Of a stretch of 64,000 nt of DNA, positions 10,147 to 20,673 are shown piece by piece; positions within the stretch are counted from its first letter, which is position 1; every line of letters begins with the position of its first letter. The position numbers and the translations under genes are program-made. This stretch comes from Shewanella seohaensis (GTDB lineage: Bacteria > Pseudomonadota > Gammaproteobacteria > Enterobacterales > Shewanellaceae), in the NCBI RefSeq assembly GCF_025449215.1, contig NZ_CP104900.1, positions 3,782,001 to 3,846,000 of the forward strand, read 5' to 3'. The notes under the pieces are model-generated. The model searched no databases. It saw only the letters and a program-made list of their open reading frames with translations, and was not told the origin of the DNA.

Positions 10147-11837
10147 CAGAGAGCCTCCGCTATGGTGTTATTGATCTGGTCTTGCAAGTATCGAGGCAGC
10201 TCTGCCACTTCTTTCGGAGTGAAGGTCGGTGAGCCATCAACAGTAAATAGGCCACCACTCTCGCGGATAAAATCAATCCCGCTGCTGCATTCCCAGCACC
10301 AGGTATGCTCCGTACCGACCAAAATCCAATAACGACCGTGGTTATCATTTTGCTTGTGCAGGATTTCGCGAGACCAGCTGTATGGCAGTTCAGCTTCTTT
10401 TCCGTGCTGCCTATCCAGCGTCAACAGCAAGCCTTCGGCATCAGAAAAATAAGCAGCCACTGAATTCAGGTTGCGGCTCTGACGTGGGGTATGTACATAA
10501 CGATCTGAATAGATGATGTGTTCAATATATTCGCCTCCTGACAACTGTTTAAGCAGATCATCGAGATCCAATACATCACCGTTTATCAGACTGATTGGCA
10601 ACCTCAATTTTTTGCTTTGGGATGGGGTCAGATCCGCCATTGCCGCAATATGCCAATAGGCCTGTGTCTGGCTTTCGCGTGAAAGCTCTGATAACAAGGA
10701 CTGCTGTTCTTTAAGCGGCAGTTCAAAGTCATTCAAGGCGATATGATCCAGCCATTGTGACTGCTGTTTACGGGTCTCCGCCGATGACTGGTACTTGCTG
10801 CTGTAGAAGTCTTCAAGCCAGAAACGCTGCCAATCTTCAGCATCGGCCTGGTTAGCTGGCTGGATGGGAATGTATTTGGCCTGAACCGATTGAAACTCAC
10901 CCATATAGGTTTGCAGACCCGAGCGGTTAAAACTTCCAATATAGAATTTCTGCACAGCTGATGGAAAACGCTGAATCTGTTCAAGCCGAGTTCCCATACG
11001 ACGGTCTTTAGGCTGCCAGTGGCCGTCGAGTTCTCCAGCGATAGCCTCCATAACATCGTTCAGGCGATCACCAAAATCAACAATGGAGAGTTGCAGTGTT
11101 TCGGGGCGTGAGCTGGGTTTATTCTGATTGAATTGCAACATGTCCAGCTGGCCTTTCAGGCTGAGCTGCGATGCTGAAAAGCCCAGTGTCCATTCAAGCT
11201 GAATCTCTGCTGACTTTTCGGGCGAGCAAATAACCTCGGGATCAAGTGATGTCATTTTCAGGCCGATATTCTTTACTTCAGACTTGTTACGGTCGACGAA
11301 GGACTCTTCCAGAACGTTCAGCTTTAAAGGCAACTCTAGCCGAAATTCTGACCGAGCTGCGTCCGCCCCTTTTTTCCAGCTTTTCATATCAGGATCAAAA
11401 AATGCCGTATCCCGCTGCATCACGATCGGGCGAGTACCCAGCAACGGGTCATTATGTGTGTACCAGATATGGTAAAGACCACGCTCTTTGGCTTCGAACA
11501 AGCCGCTATCTATAACTTGCAGCCCTTTGTCCGAGATGCCTGATTCATCCCACAGCGTTTCCCGCTTGAGATATGCCTTCAATCGAGGCGGCATATTAGC
11601 AGGATTGTTTTGCATACTCCTTAACAAGGACACCAGATCGGGGCGTTCCCGCAAAAACGTAACTCTTGCGATGATGGGATAACGTTTCAACTGAACGCTT
11701 CTGCTGAGCGTTAAAGCCAGCGAGCCTACTATGCCATCAGCATGCTTGCCGGGACTGGATTGATTAGCAGCATCTGCTCGAGCATTCCCTTTCTGTTCCG
11801 CTAACGGCTTCAATCTGTTTTTTTGATTGCCACTCAT
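10146..11837 (-). CDS. Island protein of unknown family, 563 aa
   Basis: I do not recognise a family. It is uninterrupted, with its start overlapping the helicase stop (TAATG at 11837) and its stop overlapping the next start. There is no signal peptide or membrane segment. The N-terminal 40 residues are polar and probably disordered. A central region has alternating strands (QLEWTLGFSASQLSLKGQ). The C-terminal part contains EYIEHIIYSDRYVHT and later RYWILVGTEHTWCWECSSG, which resembles the strand-loop pattern seen at PLD-like or nuclease folds but lacks a motif I would name. A Cys pair lies in CWEC. By position it is an obligate partner of the helicase and the PLD-like protein. Confidence 0.7.
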   Translation of the reverse strand: MSGNQKNRLKPLAEQKGNARADAANQSSPGKHADGIVGSLALTLSRSVQLKRYPIIARVTFLRERPDLVSLLRSMQNNPANMPPRLKAYLKRETLWDESGISDKGLQVIDSGLFEAKERGLYHIWYTHNDPLLGTRPIVMQRDTAFFDPDMKSWKKGADAARSEFRLELPLKLNVLEESFVDRNKSEVKNIGLKMTSLDPEVICSPEKSAEIQLEWTLGFSASQLSLKGQLDMLQFNQNKPSSRPETLQLSIVDFGDRLNDVMEAIAGELDGHWQPKDRRMGTRLEQIQRFPSAVQKFYIGSFNRSGLQTYMGEFQSVQAKYIPIQPANQADAEDWQRFWLEDFYSSKYQSSAETRKQQSQWLDHIALNDFELPLKEQQSLLSELSRESQTQAYWHIAAMADLTPSQSKKLRLPISLINGDVLDLDDLLKQLSGGEYIEHIIYSDRYVHTPRQSRNLNSVAAYFSDAEGLLLTLDRQHGKEAELPYSWSREILHKQNDNHGRYWILVGTEHTWCWECSSGIDFIRESGGLFTVDGSPTFTPKEVAELPRYLQDQINNTIAEAL

Positions 11838-14800
11838 TAATGAGATTTTCCTTTCTTACCTGAATGATGGTGCAACTGTTTTGAGCTACTTGCAGTCGAA
11901 GCCCGGCAGGATTCTGCGAGTTTCTTTAGCTCCAGCGTACGGGAACGTTGAGAGAAATATTCATGATGTCCAACAATTACTAACTGATAGCGGGCACGGG
12001 TAATGGAGACATTAAGGCGGTTGGGTGAATCCATAAAACCATCACGATGGGTATTCACCATCGACAGAAACACCACATCCGCTTCCTGCCCCTGGAAGTA
12101 ATCCACCGTCGCCAACTTGATCGATATGCCTCTGTAATTAAACCGTGCATAACGATTGGCATTACCCGGCAGCTTTTGAAGGGCTTCCCGCAAGGCTTTT
12201 TCCTGCCCTTTGTAGAACGTCAGAACTGCTACATCAAAGGATTCACCTTTTTTGTTTTTGCTTTTGCCTTCTGCCCAATCACAAAACGCTTCAAGCTCAG
12301 TAATCAGAGTCTGCGTTTCTTGCTTGTTGCTATTGCCCCAGGTTTCTCCCCGAACATCCAGCCAGATATTACGAGACTTATACCTTGCGTATTGCCATGC
12401 CCTGTCAGAAGCCGTTTTGCCGCCATCTTTCAAAACACCTTGTGGGTAAAATTGCTGTCGAGGGAATGCAGATATATCCGGATGCATCCGGTGTTGATAC
12501 GTCAGCGTCGTATAGCGTTGGGACTTCTCAGAAGCATCAAACCCCTGATTCAAGGTCGTTGGATCGTCGCTCTTGCGTTTGACCAGCCCATCCCCCGATA
12601 GGGCTTCCAGAATAGATGGAAACGCGATATTTTTGAGTACATGAATTCGGCCATCAGCTGATACTGACTTGGGGAAAAGCCGTTCCAGAGTATCTTCGAG
12701 ATAGCCAGTTTTCTGCTTCTGGTTTGCGGATAACCGCAGCCAGTACTCGCGCTCCAGACGCCAACAAACCTCTTCCGACCATTTAGTGCTGTCGATCCGG
12801 TCGAGTAGTTCCTTATGAACCTGCACGGTATCCGCGTAATCAGAGGTTTTAACCTTGAACGGCTTACAACCAGTTCCCCAAACCTTATGCTGCGCCGCTT
12901 GGGACATGCGGCACCAATCGGGATGCAAAATCAACATATCGTCCGGAATCCAGCCCGTCAGCTCGCCCAGACAACCTTCTTCGACAAAACATAAACTGTG
13001 GCGATACAGCCGTTCCGGCTTCTGCTGGATCTGTTTCAGCCCAAGCTGATGGCTATCTGCATCACGTCCTGCGCTTGCCGTTACGACCAACAGGTTATCC
13101 AGGCCCTTAGCAAGTTTCGGCAGCGAAGTACGTGTTCGAATTTCGGCAACCAATGCACTTGCTACGTCACGGGTAACAGGCACCAACATTGTCTGGGAAT
13201 AGGGACTTTGGTGATCACCTCGCAGCACCTCTAGCAGGAAGCAGGCTTGCTGGACTGCTGCAGGAAGGTTCTGAGCGGGTGTTTTGCCTTTTGGCGGAAC
13301 TAGTATCAGATTATCGAGGTTGGCCACAATCTGCTCACGATCAGTGAACGGCGATAGCTGACGCACGTCGCCGACCAATACCCAGCGTTTGGCAAAACGC
13401 GCAGGCACCAGAAATTCCTGGAAGGTGGTTTTACTGCATTCGTCGATAATCATCACATCAAACGGCGGCTCGCCGGTGTCCAGCGACACCTCGCGATCAT
13501 TAAACAATCGCAAGATACCAATGGTGGTACCGCAAACCAGATTGGATGAATCTACCATTAGCTGCTTACTAAGGTTTTCACAGCCATTCGTTTTTTTTAA
13601 GTCATCAAACAGTTTGTCGAACTGGAATTCTTCAACACCGATTGCATTGTTTTCATCACCGATACGCAGCGGAAAAATCTGTGCCGACAGCACTGGGTTT
13701 TCCTTGATACGTTCCAGCACGTTGTTGATCGCGGCATGCGTAGAAGCCGATAGCAGAATACGCTTACCCTGCCGTACCAACTGCATGATCAGTTCAAGAA
13801 TCGTGGTGGTTTTACCAGTACCCGGCGGCCCATCCAAAATGGTGAAATCTTCGTTAGCCAGGGCTTTGGTAACAAACTCACGCTGACGATCACAGCCATC
13901 GAAGTTTGGGTCTGTCAGTACTTTCCACTCGGATTCAACGATTCGTACAGGCTGAACGTCTGGCCAACGGGTTTGCTCTCGCTTTTGTAGCATCTGAATC
14001 AGAGGCCAGTGGCCACTCGATGGTCGGCTCATCAGTTGGTTGATGGCATCCTTCTGACGCTTTAGCTGGCTGGTATCCACGCTCACGCGGATCTCACAGA
14101 ACTTCCCTTGTTGGGATGGATACTCGCTATTCCAGTTTTTCTTTCCTTTGATATTTCTGGCCAGCAAGATCTGGTGCTCATCCTGACGAACCTTGAGCAC
14201 GCGAAAACCATCGTCATTTTTACGCTGGGTAGAATCAAGAATCTTGATGTTCTGGTTATCACCGAAGAAGTAGTCCAGATCGGATTTACCGGTATCTTCG
14301 CCACCTTCTTTCTCGATCAGCTGAATCCATTTTTCTTCGACACACACTGATTCAAGTTGCCAAACGAGAGCTGGAAATGCGGAGCAGGTAAGAGAGTCGG
14401 TATCATTTAATCCTTGGTTAGTACGGCTTTCCAGCATCAGGCTTTGCGCTTGTTTTTTGCCTTCTACACGTAGCTCCCAGTGATCACTTTTCAGGGGTTG
14501 TCCCTGACTTTGAAAGTGACCGCAACCCAGTTTCGCCAGTTCTTTATTGGTGACATCTTCCAGCCCGTGTCCATCCAGTTGAGGCCGCGCCCTGAAAACA
14601 GCAGCCAACCATTACCCTCTGATTTGGCTTGCCATTGTTTAAGACGAGATTCGTCCAACCCTTTAACCAAGGTGAAAGGCGTGTCTTGCCCGTCAATAGA
14701 CAGAGTACTGCTGGGCCTCACATGGCCTTGCAGCATCAGACGAGCGTCAATCTGCTTCGTTACCGTACATGGCTGGCCGTCGATATAAACCGATTTTAAC

Positions 14801-15284
14801 TGGTCAAGCTGACGGGCCAATGGACGCAGTTCCAGCTGATAACCGCTCCATGAAATCTGGTCATCATCTAATTCAAGTTCGGGTAAATACAGCTGATGCT
14901 CCGAGGCGTTATATCCACCATCGGGGATATCCGTCTCTCGTCGTCCTTTGCCTTTACCTTGCTGAATCGGATCGTTTTCATCCGGTCAAAATCAGCATCA
15001 GGTACCTCACCATCGACAGTAAGAATCTCAAACCAGCCTTCCTTGCCGACGACAACTTCTATTTCGCTCACTGGCAACAGTTGCCAGATACTTTTGTCAG
15101 GCTTGAGCCGATAACGATTTCTGGCAACAGGCTTCCATTCACAGCGGACTTCCTTGTTCTCCAGTGCCTTGATGCTGTTATTCAGGTAATGCATAAACGG
15201 CATCAGGACACTGTTGGTCTGGCTGGCCAGTGTGTCTGCCGAGAAACCTTGTTGTTCAAGGGCTGTAAAAAACGGGTTTTCCAT
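11837..15284 (-). CDS. Upf1-like superfamily 1 helicase, two frame breaks
   Basis: Corrected length is about 1149 aa. The first 370 residues are an island-specific N-terminal domain starting MENPFFTALEQQGFSADTLA. The helicase half has DFTILDGPPGTGKTTTILEL (Walker A), VMIIDECSKTT (Walker B, DEC form), a Q-rich YQHRMHPDIS motif, VDYFQGQEADVVFLS and NVSITRARYQLVIVG. These are diagnostic of Upf1/Dna2-type SF1B helicases acting on DNA or RNA. The frame changes at the C run on the coding strand (14923-14926) and at the G run (14590-14592); one base restored at each joins ERRIS to PDGGYNASEHQL, and LLFSG to ARPQLDGHGLED. It follows the AAA+ gene by 18 bases and overlaps the next start. Confidence 0.85.
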
Positions 15285-15302
15285 AACAAGGTATCCAGAT
15301 CA

Positions 15303-16889
15303 TTATTTCACGAAAGGGTTTTCGCCTTCCTGTTTGAGACGGAGCTTTTTACTTTTGAGAGGCTCCAGTGCTTCTGGCTCCACAGAGCTGGCAGCCACGG
15401 CACGCCCCTTCGCCCAAGCACGGGTATCCTGAATCATTTCAGCCATAGTCAAAGAGAGTGGAGAGGTAGCCTTAATGGCCTTAAGGATATCGCTCTTGTT
15501 TAACTGGTGGCCTTCGTCAAAGGCCAGAAACATGGCTTCCTTGACGGCTTCTTCCAGTTCAGCCCCAGTAAAGCCTTTGCTGACAATCGCCAACTCATCC
15601 AATTCGTCTTGCGTAAAATCATCCAGGCGATTTCGGCGTTTCAGGTGAATCGAGATAATGTCTTTGCGATCTTGTTGCACAGGTAGATCCACAAAGAAGA
15701 TTTCATCGACACGGCCTTTACGCAGCAGCTCGGGTGGTAATTGGGCGATATGGTTAGCGGTCGCTACCACAAACACCGGTTTCTCTTTTTCCTGCATCCA
15801 GGTCAGAAAAGTACCTAATACGCGGGATGTCGTACCGCCATCTGTGGCACCAGAACTTTGCATGCCCGACAGGCCTTTTTCGATTTCATCCACCCAGAGA
15901 ATACTGGGCGCCAGCGCTTCGGCAGTTTGCAGCGCCGAACGGATGTTAGCCTCCGACTGCCCCACAATACCGCCGTAGATTTTGCCCATGTCCAGACGCA
16001 ACAACGGTAACCGCCAGGCATTGGCCACTGCCTTTGCTGCAAGACTCTTGCCCGTACCCGGCAAACCCAACAGCAACACCCCTCGCGGGGTTTCCAGACC
16101 AAATTCACGAGCATGTTCGGTAAACGACTGACGACGGCGGTTCAGCCAGGACTTTAGGTTATCGAGGCCGCCGATATCGTCGAGTGTGGCTTTCGGATGA
16201 AAGTATTCAAGATGTCCGCTCTTGCGAATCACCTGCTCTTTTTCTTTAACGATAAAAGGGATTTCAGATTCGGTGAGACGTTTGAACTGGCAAGCGGCTT
16301 TTGAGAAAGCCAGTTGGGCTTCGCTGGTTGATAGACCAAGTGCAGACTCGATCAGAGCGGATGACTCTTGATAGTCCCTGTCGCTCAGTTCATACCGCTG
16401 CTTGGCCTGTCGCATCAGAGTTTTGAGGTCATCGGTATCCGGTAATGGCATTTCCATCACCTGTACCTCTTTCTCCAATTCTGGAGGCAGTAATGGAGCA
16501 GGCTGGGATAACACAACAGTGACGTTATTGATTTCACGGCTGGCAACGGCGATCGCAAATGCACGCAAACGGCTGATCAGGGTGTGCTCATTCAGGAAAT
16601 GATGGAAGTCTTCCAGAAGCAAGATGAATTCAAATTGGTCTTGTGAAGATTCAATCAGCCACTCCAAGGCTTCCTGAGGCTGTTCACCTTCATCCACTGA
16701 TTCCCAGGAATTGTCATCGAAATCATATTTCCTCAAGCCCTGCGGCATATTCCATATGTAAAGGTATCTGTTCAGGTCTGTGGCTACTTGAATGCAACAG
16801 GCGCGAATCCGCAGGGTTTCGTGACTGATGATTTGAATAACCGGTGCCGCTGTTTCCGTATTAAGCTTGAACAAATCCCTAAATGTCAC
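15303..16889 (-). CDS. Ycf46-like AAA+ ATPase, first gene of the island operon
   Basis: 528 aa, intact. A variable N-terminal domain (to about residue 230) precedes a classical AAA+ module: [17 protein letters not shown], Walker A GLPGTGKS, Walker [14 protein letters not shown], sensor 1 [10 protein letters not shown], and [16 protein letters not shown] with the arginine-finger region. IGGLxxLKxWL and [22 protein letters not shown] are the signature of Ycf46, a conserved cyanobacterial and plastid ORF, rather than FtsH; no membrane segment or protease domain is present. The start is GTG 16889 behind GGAGG at 7 bases, the best ribosome site in the island. It is likely the motor of the system. 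In cyanobacteria Ycf46 is linked to inorganic carbon/photosynthesis phenotypes; that role cannot apply here. Confidence 0.85.
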   Translation of the reverse strand: MTFRDLFKLNTETAAPVIQIISHETLRIRACCIQVATDLNRYLYIWNMPQGLRKYDFDDNSWESVDEGEQPQEALEWLIESSQDQFEFILLLEDFHHFLNEHTLISRLRAFAIAVASREINNVTVVLSQPAPLLPPELEKEVQVMEMPLPDTDDLKTLMRQAKQRYELSDRDYQESSALIESALGLSTSEAQLAFSKAACQFKRLTESEIPFIVKEKEQVIRKSGHLEYFHPKATLDDIGGLDNLKSWLNRRRQSFTEHAREFGLETPRGVLLLGLPGTGKSLAAKAVANAWRLPLLRLDMGKIYGGIVGQSEANIRSALQTAEALAPSILWVDEIEKGLSGMQSSGATDGGTTSRVLGTFLTWMQEKEKPVFVVATANHIAQLPPELLRKGRVDEIFFVDLPVQQDRKDIISIHLKRRNRLDDFTQDELDELAIVSKGFTGAELEEAVKEAMFLAFDEGHQLNKSDILKAIKATSPLSLTMAEMIQDTRAWAKGRAVAASSVEPEALEPLKSKKLRLKQEGENPFVK

Positions 16890-16926
16890 TGTCTAACCTC
16901 CATGTTGAATTGCCAGTAACTATAAC

Positions 16927-17389
16927 TCATGGCAGATGTATATAAATATTAGAAATATCAAGACTCCGCCAACACCCAAGCGGAGCTTCTGGCTCTGACC
17001 CGCTGTAAATAACCCGCACAGACTGATCCAGCCGCAATAATCGGCCCTTGTTCTCCAGCACTGGGATACCCTCCAGATGATCGAGAAATGGCGTCAGCAT
17101 ACTGTCGGCCATGCTGTAGTACTCACCGGCCTGCACTTACTCTCGCTCAGCGGCTGTTCAACAATCGCAATAAAGCCACGAGCCGAAAGTTGATAAAGGG
17201 GTGTATTCCGAACGATGGCGCACATGCAGCGGTGCGCCGACGCTCGGACTGGCTTCCGTGCCAACGGGCAACGGCAATATGTTGGCATCCTTGCGAAGTT
17301 ATTACTGGCTCAGGTTATCACGTTGAGAGGGAAACCTTTAATTCCGTCTAACAGACGGTATAGAGCCTGCCGTTGCCAGCCAGTACCGG
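16927..17389 (-). pseudogene. Broken ORF abutting the guaA stop codon
   Basis: Protein-like stretches occur in three minus-strand frames: [19 protein letters not shown] directly after the guaA stop, then PVGTEASPSVGAPLHVRH, then LYQLSARGFIAIVEQPLSE, then VQAGEYYSMADSMLTPFLDH, ending LDISNIYIHLP before TGA. Two small shifts (a C run near 17200 and an A run near 17137) would join the last three. The final piece loosely resembles the N-terminus of the island helicase (LMPFMHYL...LENK against LTPFLDHL...LENK). It may be an eighth operon gene with sequencing errors, or a true remnant left at the integration site. Confidence 0.45.
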
Positions 17390-18967
17390 TCACTCCCACT
17401 CGATAGTTGCCGGTGGCTTACCTGAGATATCGTAAACCACACGAGAGATACCGTCGATCTCATTGATGATGCGGTTTGACACTCTGCCTAAGAAATCATA
17501 TGGCAGGTGCGCCCAATGAGCGGTCATAAAGTCGATGGTTTCAACGGCGCGCAGTGACACCACCCAATCGTATTTACGGCCATCGCCCATCACACCGACA
17601 GAGCGAACGGGTAAGAACACGGTAAAGGCTTGGCTCACCTTGTTGTACAGATCGGCTTTATGCAGCTCTTCGATGAAGATGGCATCGGCACGGCGCAGTA
17701 GATCGCAGTACTCTTTCTTCACTTCACCCAGTACACGTACCCCCAGACCTGGTCCTGGGAATGGGTGACGGTAAAGCATGTTATAAGGCAGGCCAAGTTC
17801 CAGACCTATCTTACGTACTTCATCTTTAAACAGTTCGCGTAGCGGCTCAACCAGACCCAGCTCCATATCATCAGGCAGACCGCCGACGTTATGGTGTGAC
17901 TTGATCACATGGGCCTTACCGGTGGCACTGCCTGCCGATTCGATAACATCTGGGTAGATGGTGCCTTGGGCTAACCATTTAGCGTTAACGCATTTCTTGG
18001 CTTCTTCGTCGAAGATTTCAACGAATACACGGCCGATGATTTTACGTTTCGCTTCTGGATCGGCTTCGCCTTTCAGCGCGTCAAGGAAGCGGTTTTCCGC
18101 ATCGACGTGAACAATGTTCAGACCAAAATGGTCACCAAACATTTCCATGACTTGCTTCGCTTCGTTTAAACGCAGTAAGCCGTTATCAACAAACACACAG
18201 GTCAGTTTTTTGCCAATAGCGCGGTGCAGCAGCATGGCCACTACCGATGAGTCAACACCACCAGATAGACCTAAAATCACTTCATCGTCGCCTACTTGCT
18301 TTTTCAAGCGTTCGATAGCGTCTTCGATGATTGAAGAAGGTTTCCAGTTGGCCGCACAGCCGCAGATATCTAAGGCGAAGTGCGACAGCATACGCATACC
18401 TTGGCGAGTATGGGTGACTTCAGGGTGGAACTGTACACCGTAAAAACGCTTTTCTTCGTTAGACATGGCCGCAAATGGGCAAGTGTCAGTTTTAGCAACA
18501 GCCACAAAACCTTCTGGAATCGCCGACACTTTATCGCCATGGCTCATCCACACATCGAGCAGAGATTTGCCATCGGCACTGACTGCGTCTTCGATATCTT
18601 TAAACAGGGCCGATTGCGCTAACATTTCGATTTGAGCGTAGCCGAACTCGCCTTCGCCCACGCCTTGAATCACTTTACCGCCCAGCTGCTCAGACATGGT
18701 TTGCATGCCGTAGCAGATCCCTAGAACGGGGACGCCAGCATTGAACACATATTCAGGTGCGCGGGGAGAGTTGTCGGCAGTCACACTTTCTGGGCCGCCA
18801 GCGAGGATAATCCCGTTAGGGGCAAACTCACGGATTTGGGCTTCAGTCACATCCCACGCCCATAACTCACAGTAAACACCAATTTCACGGATACGACGGG
18901 CAATTAGCTGGGTGTACTGAGATCCAAAGTCGAGGATCAGTATCTTATGCTCATGAATATCGCTCAT
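17390..18967 (-). CDS. guaA: GMP synthase (glutamine-hydrolysing)
   Basis: Converts XMP to GMP, with ammonia channelled from glutamine. 525 aa, full length and uninterrupted. The N-terminal class I amidotransferase has the nucleophile Cys85 in GICYGMQ and the His/Glu of FHPEVTHT near residue 180. The ATP pyrophosphatase domain has [19 protein letters not shown]. The C-terminal dimerisation domain ends IEWE. It follows guaB with a 116-base gap that includes a hairpin. The 3' end is a known integration site for genomic islands in several bacteria, and the accessory island starts right after this stop codon. Confidence 0.98.
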   Translation of the reverse strand: MSDIHEHKILILDFGSQYTQLIARRIREIGVYCELWAWDVTEAQIREFAPNGIILAGGPESVTADNSPRAPEYVFNAGVPVLGICYGMQTMSEQLGGKVIQGVGEGEFGYAQIEMLAQSALFKDIEDAVSADGKSLLDVWMSHGDKVSAIPEGFVAVAKTDTCPFAAMSNEEKRFYGVQFHPEVTHTRQGMRMLSHFALDICGCAANWKPSSIIEDAIERLKKQVGDDEVILGLSGGVDSSVVAMLLHRAIGKKLTCVFVDNGLLRLNEAKQVMEMFGDHFGLNIVHVDAENRFLDALKGEADPEAKRKIIGRVFVEIFDEEAKKCVNAKWLAQGTIYPDVIESAGSATGKAHVIKSHHNVGGLPDDMELGLVEPLRELFKDEVRKIGLELGLPYNMLYRHPFPGPGLGVRVLGEVKKEYCDLLRRADAIFIEELHKADLYNKVSQAFTVFLPVRSVGVMGDGRKYDWVVSLRAVETIDFMTAHWAHLPYDFLGRVSNRIINEIDGISRVVYDISGKPPATIEWE

Positions 18968-19049
18968 GGATAACCTTTATCTCATCTATTGTTTTAACTT
19001 AGCTCAAGACTACGAGGTTCAATCTTGAGGGCATACAAATCTTAATAAC

Positions 19050-19068
19050 GGGCGGCTTATCGCCGCCC
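19050..19068 (-). promoter_or_regulatory. Hairpin between guaB and guaA
   Basis: GGGCGGC and GCCGCCC arms (7 bp) with a five-base loop lie in the guaB-guaA gap. No T-run follows on the minus strand, so it is more likely an mRNA-stability or attenuation element than a full terminator. Confidence 0.4.
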
Positions 19069-19083
19069 CATTATCACACACGT

Positions 19084-20551
19084 TTACGCACCTGAACGGT
19101 AGTTTGGCGCTTCTTTAGTGATAGTCACATCGTGAACGTGGGACTCGCCCATGCCCGCAGACGTCACTTTCACAAACTGCGCTTTTTCGTTCAGTTCTTG
19201 GATCGTGGCACAGCCCGTTAAGCCCATGCATGAACGCAGACCGCCCATATGTTGATGGATGATTTCCTTAAGCTTGCCTTTGTAAGGTACACGGCCTTCG
19301 ATGCCTTCTGGCACTAGCTTGTCGGCAGCATTGTCAGATTGGAAATAACGGTCAGAAGAACCTTGAGACATGGCGCCTAAAGAACCCATACCGCGGTATG
19401 ACTTATAGGCACGGCCTTGGTAGAGTTCGGTTTCGCCCGGCGCTTCGTCGGTACCCGCAAACATTGAACCCGCCATGATGCATGATGCACCTGCGGCTAA
19501 GGCTTTGGCTAAGTCACCGGAGAAACGTACACCGCCGTCGGCGATAACAGGGATCCCTAAACCTTTTACGGCTTCGGCAGCGTCAGATACTGCGGTAATT
19601 TGTGGCACGCCCACACCTGTCACGATACGTGTGGTACAGATAGAACCAGGGCCAATACCCACTTTAACCGCGTTAACGCCGGCTTCAACTAGGGCTAATG
19701 CGCCTTCAGCTGTTGCCACGTTACCACCGATTATTTGCAGTTCTGGGTATTTAGCGCGGGTTTCACGGATACGTTGCAACACGCCTTCAGAGTGGCCGTG
19801 GGAAGAATCAATCAGCAGCACGTCAACACCGGCTTTCACCAGCGCATCGACACGCTCTTCGTTACCAGCACCAGCACCTACGGCGGCGCCCACACGTAAA
19901 CGACCTAATTCGTCTTTACAAGCATTAGGTTTACGCTCGGCTTTTTCGAAGTCTTTTACTGTGATTAAGCCTTTCAGCTTGAAGTTATCGTCGACAACTA
20001 ACACTTTTTCGATACGGTTTGAGTGCATTAATTTTTGCACTTCATCTAACTTAGTGCCTTCCGCAACAGTGACTAAACGCGCCTTTGGCGTCATCACTTC
20101 TTCTACGGTTTTGCTCCAGTCAGTCACAAAACGTACGTCACGGCCAGTGATGATACCCACCAATTCATTGGCTTCTGTTTACCACAGGGTAACCCGCAAA
20201 ACCATTCTTCGCGGTCAGTACTTTAAGATCCGCCAGCGTAGTTGAAGGCGTTACCGTTACAGGTTGTTGCACCACACCCGCTTCGTAAATTTTTACTTTA
20301 CGAACTTCTTCGGCCTGCTTTTCTATGCTCATGTTTTTATGAATAAAACCTAAGCCACCTTCCTGTGCCATGGCGATAGCAAGACGCGCTTCGGTCACAG
20401 TGTCCATAGCGGCAGACACAAGCGGAATATTCAGTTCAATGGTATTGGTCAGGCGAGTTTTAAGGATGGCGGTGTTTGGGAGTACAGTCGAATGCGCAGG
20501 AACAAGTAACACATCGTCAAAAGTTAGCGCTTCTTTAATTAAACGTAGCAT
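19084..20551 (-). CDS. guaB: IMP dehydrogenase, one frame break
   Basis: NAD-dependent oxidation of IMP to XMP, the first step towards GMP. After removing one base the product is 488 aa, the E. coli length. The catalytic loop has [17 protein letters not shown] (Cys thioimidate), with the CBS pair around residues 95-200 ([20 protein letters not shown]) and GMGSLGAM. The start [14 protein letters not shown] (ATG 20551) is conserved; the upstream in-frame ATG at 20560 is less likely. The frame break is an extra T at about plus-strand 20176. With it removed PVVN runs on to [16 protein letters not shown]. This is an insertion, not the homopolymer loss seen elsewhere, but it affects an enzyme needed for GMP synthesis and is probably an error. 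Confidence 0.94.
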
Positions 20552-20580
20552 AGGCAACATCTCCCCAGTTGAGTAGGATT

Positions 20581-20673
20581 TTAGAGGTGAAATATTGCGG
20601 CGGGATTATACCTTGCATCTGGGGAGCGGTAAATGGAAAATAGTGAAAAAATCCCATTTGCACGAGAAAACAC
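20581..20673. promoter_or_regulatory. Divergent guaB/xseA promoter region
   Basis: A 90-base gap between divergent guaB and xseA that must hold both promoters. I could not assign clear -35/-10 pairs by eye, and no operator was recognised. Confidence 0.4.

Noticed and set aside
12047..12601. 184-aa plus-strand ORF inside the helicase gene
   Set aside because: Lies wholly antisense to conserved helicase motifs; no start signal and no family resemblance.
15303..16889. FtsH-type protease for the AAA+ gene
   Set aside because: No membrane helices and no HExxH protease motif; the module matches Ycf46.
19475..20245. 256-aa plus-strand ORF opposite guaB
   Set aside because: Shadow of the real guaB frame; composition rich in Ser/Thr/Pro and no known domain.
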